From contig OY992540.1 in the NCBI GenBank assembly GCA_963921195.1, positions 64,426,844 through 64,490,843 on the forward strand: DNA of 64,000 nucleotides, read 5' to 3'. The notes under the pieces are model-generated. The model worked only from the letters and a program-made list of their open reading frames with translations. It did not search any database and was not told the origin of the DNA. The DNA comes from Pegoplata infirma. Taxonomy: Eukaryota; Arthropoda; Insecta; Diptera; Anthomyiidae. Positions 56,221 to 64,000 of the stretch are shown piece after piece (within the stretch, counting starts at the first letter, position 1; each line of letters starts with the position of its first letter). Both the position numbers and the translations under genes were made by a program.

Positions 56221-56665
56221 CAGTCAAAATAAAAAAACCTTATCAAATTACTAGAAAATGTCTCGTAATCCCATTTTACCAGTATTTTACAGTTTTCCAG
56301 TTCTCGAAATTTAATTTTTGTAATTCTACAATTTTTTTCGTAAATGTACAAATTTCCAAGGTTGTTTTACAAAAAAAAAATCTAGTAAAGTTATGAGTTT
56401 ATCACATCAAAAAAGTTGTAAATTTACAATTTTATTGGTAAAAAGCTTGTAAAATTACTAAAAAGCTTGTCAATTTTACTAGAAATTCTTGTAAAATAGA
56501 AGGTAGCAAAAAATTGAGTAAAGTCACTAAAAGTCCTTGTAATTGGCAAAAGCTTGTAAAATTACAAAAAAAAGCTCGTAATTCTCGTAAAATAGGGGAT
56601 AGCAAAAAATCTAGTAAAGCCACGAAAATGTTATGTTAACTAGGATTTTTTTTTCCATTTTTCTG
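56221..56665. mobile_element. CAG-ended MITE, TTGTAAAATTAC type, with TA flanks
   Basis: CAGTCAAAATAAAAAAACC at the left and GGATTTTTTTTTCCATTTTTC plus TG at the right are imperfect inverted ends next to TA (56219-56220, 56666-56667). Interior motifs (CTCGTAATCCCATTTTACCA, TTGTAAAATTACTA) relate it to 28950-29726. Confidence 0.55.
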
Positions 56666-56673
56666 TACTTTTT

Positions 56674-57230
56674 ATACCCTACAACTACAGTATGGGGGTA
56701 TACTCACTTTGTCATTCCGCATGTAACGCATAAAAATATCGGTCTAGGACCCCATAAAGAATATATATTTATGATCAGTAATCGATTCTAAGACATTCTA
56801 GCGATGTCCGTCCGTCCGTCTGTCCGTCTGTAGTTAACACGATGCAGTCCAAATTTAAAGAGCTAGACTCCCGACATTTGGCACGAATATGTCTTATGTT
56901 CCTAGGCAGGTTAAGTTCGTAAATAAGCAATATCGGACCTGGGGGAAAAAGTTCCCCTTTGAAGTGCAACATTTTTATGCTGCAAGAAGTTCAAAGTCCT
57001 GCATTTGAACCCAGAGGATTAGAAAATGTCTTTTTTTTTCGGTCCGACCCCCTTTTGTGGGCGTGGTTTAAAAAAATTGTTTAAATAATGATAAACTCGT
57101 ATTTCTTTAGTGCAAAAACCATAAGAATGAATTTTTAAACATATGTTTCGAGAGGAAAATTCCACCCCCCCCCCCAATTAACAATACCAACCCCCGCCCC
57201 TCAAAAAAAAAAAAGAAAAAGAAAACGCCC
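56674..57230 (+). mobile_element. mini-me element, 3'-truncated
   Basis: It starts ATACCCTACAACTACAGTAT, almost touching the preceding MITE. It is of the same subtype as 48847-49402 (GTAGTTAACACGATGCAGTC, GGGGGAAAAAGTTCCCC), with CCCCC-rich patches at about 57160-57200. The TCGGCACAGCCGAATT end is missing. Confidence 0.75.
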
Positions 57231-57429
57231 TTGGATTTATTTTTTTTTTGCAAGTTAAATTTAAAAATTTTTTTTACTGATTTTCGCCTAAATATTTTGA
57301 GGCCTATTCTAATAAAGTTTCAGGTAAGAAAAAGCCACATTATCTATTTAATTTTTTATTTTTTTTTAATTCTGAGACATTTTTCATCAAGAAAAGTTTT
57401 TTTTTCTAAATTTTCCACATACTATTGAG

Positions 57430-57705
57430 AAATATTACTCCAGCTAAAGGTCATATTTTTTTACTAATCCTTAAGATGATATTGTCAAAGTAATGATTTT
57501 CAAGAAACTATTTACTAGTATAAAGTTGTTTGTTTGTTGTTGTTCGTTTGTTGACCATGCCAATTAATTTAAAACAAACAACTTTATAAATATTTTCTTG
57601 AAAATTGTTACTTCAATCATACATCGATATGATTAGTACAGAAATATGACCTCGAGCTGCAGTAATCTTTCTCTATAGTATTTATGGGTTGAATAAAAAA
57701 AATTT
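57430..57705. repeat. CTCGAGCC palindromic repeat, diverged copy
   Basis: CCAGCTAAAGGTCATATTTT ... GATTTTCAAGAAACTATTTAC is mirrored by ATATTTTCTTGAAAATTG ... AAATATGACCTCGAGCTGC, around a GTTTGTTTGTTG-rich centre. It is more diverged than the other copies. Confidence 0.6.
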
Positions 57706-58074
57706 TTTATTAATTTAAAAATTGAAATAGAATATTCCATACACTTTTCCAACGTTTTTTTATTCTAAAGCATTTTTAATGCAGAAAACTTAAAACATAT
57801 AGGCCCTTACCACAAGAAAACAAAAAGTCTATTTTAACAAAAGTTTTATTTTAAATTTCAAATTTTCAATACATTTTTTGAAAGTCGATTTTAAAAACAA
57901 AAACAATTTGTATGGAAATAAAATTAAAATCTCATTTTAGATTTATTTTACTTTTTTGTGGTAAGGCTGAATTTGTATGGATATAAAATTAAAAGCTGAT
58001 TTTAAATATATTTTATTTTTCTATGATAAGGCTGATAGAATATTTTTGGTATAGGAAAATAAAATATGATAATT
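57706..58074. other. No recognised feature
   Basis: A phrase TTTGTATGG-ATAAAATTAAAA ... GGTAAGGCTGA is repeated two or three times at 57900-58040. Otherwise A/T-rich. Confidence 0.4.
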
Positions 58075-58262
58075 TTTTTTTCCGCGACATTTTTCGCATA
58101 GAAAAACTCTCAGACTATGGGACATTTTTATTATAGAAAAATCTAGAAGAAAACCTTAGATTCTGAGACATTTTCCATACATATAGGAAAAATATTAGAT
58201 TCTGAGACATTTTTTGTATAGAAAAAATCTTAGATTCCGAGAAATTTTTTATATCAAATAAA
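58075..58262. repeat. 35-bp hairpin satellite, small patch
   Basis: About five units with GATTCTGAGACATTTT and TATAGAAAAA. Confidence 0.65.
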
Positions 58263-59095
58263 TTCTGATTAATTTTTATTAAAAAAAAAAAATTGTTTAT
58301 TCGACCTTTAAAATATTATATTTTGAGGATGTTTATTTTGGCTCGAGGTCATTATTTTCTTTACTAATTAAAGCCATGATATTCTCATAGCATAATTTTC
58401 AAGAAAATTATTTTTTTTTTATATATGGTTTAGAATTGAGAAAAGTGTGAAGGAAAAATTTTTAATTTTTCTAAAAATTTAGACATCCTGGTTTGTTTCT
58501 TACTAGTTTCATATTATCCAGTTATAATAATCTTCAGAAAAACTTTTAATGTCAAGTTTATTTAGTTAATAGTCAATAAAACTCTATATGTGAAAATTTT
58601 TAACAGATCGCAGCCGACAAGGATTGAACTCATCATCATCTGTAATACTTTGCTATTAACTGCTTGTAACGTACAATCACTCTAGACCGATACGCCAAGT
58701 AGGCTGTTAAGCAAGTATCAACTAAATCTGATTTTTTCAATTCGAGTGTGGTTGTTGCTGTTGTTTTTTTCTAACAGAAGACTTTGTTATTGTAATTATA
58801 TGTAAACAAACTTTTTCTGTTTTAAATTTATTTATATTGGTCATTTTTGCAAGACATAATCGAAACGTGTTTCGGAATTTGTCAGATTCCATTGTCAAGA
58901 TTATTTAGCAAAAATAGAAACGATTTACTACAAAGTTGCAAACGAGTCTAATGACAAATCGTTTGTGCACAAACTAAAATATTAGTATATATTCGACTCT
59001 ATCCACAATGGGAATTAAAAATACGAAGAAATTGTACTATACTAGTAAAGCAACGATTGTCAATAACAAAAAAAAATATTTAAAACATTTTACAT
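58263..59095. repeat. CTCGAGCC palindromic repeat, copy 3 (split)
   Basis: The left part 58263-58424 (GAGGATGTTTATTTTGGCTC, CATGATATTCTCATAGC) and right part 58818-59095 (TTTATTTATATTGGTC, CGGAATTTGTCAGATTCC, AAACGATTTACTACAAAG) are separated by an insertion. It lacks the mirrored right half. Confidence 0.7.
58425..58817 (-). mobile_element. Possible SINE inserted in palindromic repeat
   Basis: The segment interrupts copy 3 (continuous in the copy at 60128). Its minus strand has box A-like TGGCGTATCGGTC and box B-like GAGTTCAATCC at 58630-58700, near tRNA spacing. I infer a tRNA-derived SINE or tRNA-pseudogene insertion, but no target duplication is evident in the T-rich flanks. Confidence 0.45.
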
Positions 59096-59655
59096 ATGAT
59101 ATTTCATTGGACCACAACAATATGTTATGTTGTTGTGAGTTAAATAATACCATATTAGGATTATTCATTGGGGGGGGGGGGGGGGGGTGAAATAAAGCCA
59201 TAGGCAATAAGGCCATATGGCCTTATTTCCCAAAGAGTTGAGAAATAAGGCCATATGGCGTTATTACCAACCACTGTTGGAAATAAAGCCATATATGGCT
59301 TTGTTACTCATTTGAATATTTTTTAAAAATTTTCATCATTATTTTGCGGAGAGTGTGGAAATATATTTCCAAGTAAATCCTGCTACCCAAAAAAAAATTA
59401 TTTAGCGAAGCCGCTAAATTAATTTATGGAGTTTGAAATGGCGTACGGACATAGCGCCCAAGGTCTTATCGCCCAAAACCGTAAATGTCATATCGTTCAA
59501 GCTGCGACATATAGCCCAAAATAGGTCTAAAATGTCATTTCTCCCAAAACCAAATTGTCAAAAAATCCAAAATATTTTTTTTGGACGAAATGTTGAAATT
59601 ACGACTTCTATGATTTGTTTTTTTTTTTTTTTTTTTTAATAAAGGTTTTCTGCGT

Positions 59656-59675
59656 AGCCGGCCTTTGGCCGGGCT
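59656..59675 (-). other. GC hairpin, shared core motif
   Basis: AGCCGGCCTTTGGCCGGGCT, the minus-strand form of the hairpin at 13855-13874, in the same TGCGT ... TAGGGATTACA context. Confidence 0.75.
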
Positions 59676-59845
59676 TAGGGATTACATACTCCATGCATTA
59701 AACCCACCCTCTCTGCAATCCAAAGCTATTTTGGTTATCAGGCCTTTTCGAGGCATAACAAATTTGATAGCGCAAAGGCCTGCTACCCTAGAAAACTTTA
59801 CTTTGCGAAGAGGGTGGGTTTAATGCATGGATTTTGTAATCCCTA

Positions 59846-59865
59846 AGCCCGGCCGAGGACCGGCT
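59846..59865 (+). other. GC hairpin, shared core motif
   Basis: AGCCCGGCCGAGGACCGGCT, the plus-strand form, in the same AATCCCTA ... TACACAGAA context. It faces the copy at 59656-59675 across about 170 bp, so the two form a larger inverted repeat. Confidence 0.75.
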
Positions 59866-60127
59866 ACACAGAAAAAGTTTTTTTGTTAAAAAATCTTTGT
59901 TCCGAGGTTCCTGGTATATTTGGTTTTTTTAATTTAAAGATAGTAAAAAAAAATTGTTCTACATAGCCTGATATGGCTTTATTTCCACTTTGTTTGCAAA
60001 TCGTGTTGGTAATAAAGCCATATGGCCTTATTTCTCAACTCTTTGGGAAATAAGGCCATATGGCCTTATTGCCTATGGCTTTATTTCACCCCCCCTTATT
60101 CATTACTATGGCGTGCCAACCATTATG

Positions 60128-60597
60128 TTCAAATTCTGATTAATTTTTATTAAAAAATAAAAATTGTTTTATTCGACCTTTAAAATATTATATTTTGAGG
60201 ATGTTTATTCTGGCTCGAGGTCATTATTTTCTTTGCTAATTAAAACCATGATATTCTCATAGCATAATTTTCAAGAATTTTTTTTTTTTTTTTGTTTTAA
60301 ATTTATTTATGTTGGTCATTTTTGCAAGACTTAATCGACTCGTGTTTCGGAATTTGTCAGATTCCATTGTCAAGTTTATTTAGCAAAAATAGAAATGATT
60401 TGCTACAAAGTAGCAAACGATTCTAATGACAAATCGTTTGTGTAAAATGTTTTAAATATTTTTGTTGGTTATTGACAATCGTTGCTTTACTAGTACATAT
60501 AGAACAATTTCGTCGTCTTTTTAATTCCCATTGTGGATAGAGTCGAATATGTACTAATATTTTAATTTGTGCACAAACGATTTGTCATATTTTTGTA
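60128..60597. repeat. CTCGAGCC palindromic repeat, copy 4
   Basis: AATTCTGATTAATTTTTATT, TTCGACCTTTAAAATAT and GAGGATGTTTATTCTGGCTC give the full left end. The inner part folds back (AATGACAAATCGTTTGTG ... CACAAACGATTTGTCAT) around 60450. Confidence 0.75.
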
Positions 60598-60831
60598 TAA
60601 AAATTTCTGCCAATTTTGTATAAAATCATATAATCATGCACTCAAAATATTTTGTAGGCAAAAACAAAAGAAAAACACACTTAAAACAAGTGAATAAACA
60701 ATTGAAAACCATCCCAGTAATTATTCATTAATTTTAACAAACATCAACATTTATTTTTTACTGTTGACAAAATTTTCTAAAATAAATAACATTAAACATT
60801 AAAAAATTACGGTTTTTTCACTCTTTTTTAC

Positions 60832-61590
60832 TAACATATTCGAAAAAAATAACCTACGAAAACATTAAAAATTAATGATAGTTCTGTTATTTTTACCAAC
60901 AAATTCCAAAAAAATAACCTACGAAAACATTAAAAATTAATGATTTCGTAGGTTATTTTATACAATTTTCTATTGAAATATTTTTTAAAAATTTTTAATA
61001 AAATTTTGGGGAATCGATCCCGCAACCAACTACATTCTGGCCAGACACTCTAACCATCGTGCCAAAGTCACTTGATACAAACATGTTTTTATATTTCTAT
61101 AAGTAATTTTTTGATTTTTTTTTTCTACAAAAAATTTACTGACTTGTGTAGGTAAAAACTAATGATATTTCATTAAAAAATACCAACAATTTAAAAAAAA
61201 AAAGACTTACAAAAATCATTAAAAATTTAAAGAATAATCAGTAGTTTTTACTTACAGAACAAAAATAAATGACTTTAAAGATTAAATGTTAATGAAAGTC
61301 TTTATTTTTTAGTGTGTTATTTTTGAAACAAAGGACAGAAGTAGTCATTAATAAAAACTAAATATCAAACAAATGTTTTTTCTTTTAAAAATGACTAAAC
61401 GGAAAACTTTTTAAATAAACTACAAACAGTTAACAGTAGTAGTGCGACACCCCTGATTCATAATCTAGAAAGCCATTTACAGTGTTCGAAACTTGAGTTT
61501 AAAGTTGGTTCAGCCGAGGCGTAATCTTTTATACCGAAAATTTATCTCAAATTTATATTTTGGGACATTTTTCATATCGAAAACCTTTCA
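60832..61590. repeat. Dispersed repeat A, copy 3, plus downstream unit
   Basis: 60832-61440 matches 1-550 plus 1548-1600 nearly base for base and lacks the mini-me insertion. Its last 406 bp (61185-61590) form the first unit of a tandem duplication. Confidence 0.85.
61002..61072 (-). other. tRNA-like segment in repeat A, copy 3
   Basis: Box A-like TGGCACGATGGT (61053-61064) and box B-like GGGATCGATTCCCC (61008-61021) on the minus strand. This is the homologue of 175-245. Confidence 0.5.
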
Positions 61591-61996
61591 AACAATTTAA
61601 AAAAAAAAAGACTTACAAAAATCATTAAAAATTTAAAGAATAATCAGTAGTTTTTACTTACAGAACAAAAATAAATGACTTTAAAGATTAAATGTTAATG
61701 AAAGTCTTTATTTTTTAGTGTGTTATTTTTGAAACAAAGGACAGAAGTAGTCATTAATAAAAACTAAATATCAAACAAATGTTTTTTCTTTTAAAAATGA
61801 CTAAACGGAAAACTTTTTAAATAAACTACAAACAGTTAACAGTAGTAGTGCGACACCCCTGATTCATAATCTAGAAAGCCATTTACAGTGTTCGAAACTT
61901 GAGTTTAAAGTTGGTTCAGCCGAGGCGTAATCTTTTATACCGAAAATTTATCTCAAATTTATATTTTGGGACATTTTTCATATCGAAAACCTTTCA
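61591..61996. repeat. Second unit of a 406-bp perfect tandem duplication
   Basis: Every base I compared is identical to 61185-61590, including the 11-A run, so the duplication is very recent or an assembly artefact. Confidence 0.93.
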
Positions 61997-62942
61997 AATT
62001 CTTAATAATTTTTGGTATACAAAATTTTCAAAAAATGATTTGTATTCTAAAAACAATTCTGAGCTGCTTATTGAATAAACGAATGTTGTAGATACTCGGA
62101 AATATCTGCAAAGAATAGTTTTTAAATTCTCCATATTTCTTGTGCAGAAAAATTTCTCAGTTTTATGTAAATATTTTGAAAAAAAATTAAATTTTGGTTA
62201 ACTCTGATATTTACAACGATAGTTTTTGATTAAAAAATTTCCGATTCGGTCAAAACTGCCGTAAAAAAGACATTATTTTTTGCATGGACTACACATTTAT
62301 CATGTCGTCAGACCCCGAGGTTTTTGAAATTCAAAAAAAGGAAAAGTTTCTTCACCCTAATGCACTCAACAATTTTTTGTAAAAAAGAATATCACAAACA
62401 CTTCGACAGATTTCGTAAAAAGCTCTCTGATTTTGAGATTTAGAACTGAGCCTTTTTTACCAAACAAAACTACGTTCAAATATATAATAGAAAATATCAT
62501 TTACAATCCGAATGTTAAAAATATATTCCATATTCTTCAAACAACATTATTGTTCTGCTGGTTGTAAATCTGGTCTTCATATTTTTCCATCAGGTCAGGT
62601 TTTTTAAGGGGGAGCCCCCAGCCAACCCTAAGGCTACGTACCTAAAAATAATTATCAAAAGAACCAAATGCACTTGCTCTTTAAATTAAATATTCTATTT
62701 TAGAATTTAATATTTTTTTATCTTAAATTAGAAAATTTTTGTTAAAAAAACATCAATATTTTGCTGTATAGAGTTTTTTTCTTATATTTAACACCACAAA
62801 TTGAAATAATAAACTTATACATAGATTTTTTACACATGTGTGAATATTCTGTTTTGTTGTTGTTATTCTAGAATTATTACATGTTTATTGCTAACACAAC
62901 ATAAATTGAATTTTAAATTTTGTTCTTTACATGGAATATATA
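61997..62942. other. No recognised feature
   Basis: Weak satellite-like phrases occur to about 62170. A less A/T-rich patch lies at 62590-62640 (GGGGGAGCCCCCAGCCAACC). No gene is seen. Confidence 0.4.
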
Positions 62943-63425
62943 CAGTGGTGGTAAAAAACTAGCACATGACCATTACAAAAAAAAAAAATGGAAATAAATT
63001 AAAAAAAAATACACGGAATAATGGTGCTTTTCCTTTTTGTAGGCCGTTAACAGTTTTCAGTGGGCATGGAACTACTTACATAACATCTAAAAACTTTTGA
63101 TCAGATTTAAACCAAACAAACATTAATAGAAAATTTTAAAAATGTTTTTGAAATCTTGTTTATGTAGTTCAAAATGGGTCACTTTATTAAACATGATTTA
63201 TCTTTCAGAAAATAAATAAACTTTTTGAGATGATTGTTTTCTTTTCAATTTAAGCTTAAAACTTACGCCCATTGAAAATAGAAGATATCATTACAAAAAG
63301 GGAACACGTAAATTTTAACTGATTTTTCATTGTTTTGTTGGTCAGTTTTTTGATTTTTATAAAATAATTATCTCAAAAAAAAAAAAAAAAAAACACGACT
63401 GGTGCTACTTTTGTGTCTACCGGTG
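62943..63425. mobile_element. Probable Tc1-like MITE, degenerate ends
   Basis: CAGTGGTGGTAAAAAACTAG then CACATGACC at the left and, inverted, GGTGCTACTTTTGTGTCTAC then CGGTG at the right are alignable. TA lies on both sides (62941-62942, 63426-63427). There is no transposase frame in 483 bp. Confidence 0.5.
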
Positions 63426-63427
63426 TA

Positions 63428-63879
63428 CATATTTTTGAAGTTTTTTATTTCTTTTTGTGCTTCAGAAAAATAGAAATATAATATCAATCTGAAAAGGTAA
63501 AAGGTAAAGCAACATCAAAAAAGTCAACACAACAAAATGGTATAGAAAAAATCTCATCTCTTCACTAGAAAATTTAATTTCTTAAGTGATTTGAACGAAC
63601 AACAATATCCATATAGATACTATATATATAAATTTATTTTAACAGAGAATGTTCCTTAGGGTTGTAAATTTTATTGCTACCATTTTTGAAGACTTAAATT
63701 TCAAAAAAATATATTTTCTGAATATGGTGGAGAAAAATTCACAGATTCTATGAAATTTTTCATAATAAAAAAAATGTCCACACAATTTTCGTTATTTTAT
63801 TTTACAAATATATATTTTAAATATTTCTAAATTTATTTTAGAAATTTTCCGTAATGTTTCAAACATTTTAAAATATAAC
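63428..63879. other. No recognised feature
   Basis: A/T-rich, with a weak satellite unit at about 63720-63770. Confidence 0.4.
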
Positions 63880-64000
63880 ATTTTGAGTATGATTATTCTT
63901 GCTCGAGGTAATTTTTTTTACGATAAAAACCATGATATTCTCATAGAATAATTTTCAAAAAGAAAATTTTTCTGTTTTATATTTGAACAGTTCATGCGAA
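63880..64000. repeat. CTCGAGCC palindromic repeat, copy 5 (cut by window end)
   Basis: TTTTGAGTATGATTATTCTT, GCTCGAGGTAATTTTTTTT and AACCATGATATTCTCATAG match the left arm of the other copies. Confidence 0.7.

Larger units (their letters stand above)
59170..60095. mobile_element. TIR element with GGCCATATGGCC repeats and 9-bp TSD
   Basis: The left end (about 18 G then TGAAATAAAGCCATAGGC) is the inverse of the right end (GCCTATGGCTTTATTTCACC plus C run). TTATTCATT flanks both sides (59161-59169, 60096-60104), an 8-9 bp duplication. TIRs run about 90 bp with AATAAGGCCATATGGCCTTA palindromes. Inside are CGCCCAAA motifs and two copies of the AGCCCGGCC hairpin in opposite orientation, shared with 13577-14704. 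Small frames (59008-59190, 59433-59639) are artefacts. Confidence 0.78.

Overview
The window looks like non-coding, transposon-saturated DNA of a brachyceran fly, most likely a calyptrate such as a blowfly or muscid. This is inferred from extreme A+T content, many mini-me/DINE-1-type repeats with (GTCY)n tracts, a LOA-like non-LTR retrotransposon, and Tc1- and hAT-type remnants. I see no host protein-coding gene, no rRNA and no convincing functional tRNA gene. Almost all open frames are chance or lie inside repeats.

Layout. 0-3.3 kb: a dispersed repeat with a tRNA-like segment, split by a full mini-me element at 551-1547; a second mini-me lies at 2665-3281. 4.75-7.44 kb: a composite repeat in minus orientation (mini-me-like tail, A-rich array, palindromic module, 35-bp satellite). 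8.66-10.74 kb: three TIR elements nested inside one another. 11.1-15.4 kb: duplicated short MITEs (GAGCACAAGGGG) interrupted by an element with an 8-bp target duplication (13577-14704) that carries an 86-bp perfect palindrome. 15.5-23.8 kb: small TA-flanked MITEs, a CTCGAGCC palindromic repeat, a second composite repeat, and a dead Tc1-like transposon (21100-23289) containing a MITE. 25.0-27.1 kb: a 2.1-kb foldback element with 8-bp TSD. 27.3-36.0 kb: mini-me copies, a MITE, a mosaic repeat and a 1.2-kb minisatellite with a 25-bp period.

37.6-45.0 kb is the only region with recognisable protein coding. A third composite repeat has been split by a LOA-clade-like retrotransposon (39790-44340). 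Its RT/RNase H half reads on the minus strand and its ORF1/endonuclease half on the plus strand, head to head, yet the whole block is flanked by one short direct repeat. This is the pattern expected from a 5' inversion during target-primed reverse transcription (twin priming). A later 573-bp MITE interrupts the RT/RNase H reading frame.

46.8-64.0 kb: a fourth composite repeat, a head-to-head pair of mini-me elements, a hAT-like element with CCCGGGAAT-rich ends, a 5-unit tandem repeat of about 140 bp, a foldback nested inside a Stowaway-like element (52575-53973), several copies of the CTCGAGCC palindrome, an element with a poly-G end (59170-60095), and a repeat that also opens the window, here followed by a perfect 406-bp tandem duplication.

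The elements do not form a pathway. The biological content is a record of nested insertions, from which relative ages, empty sites and target duplications can be read directly.
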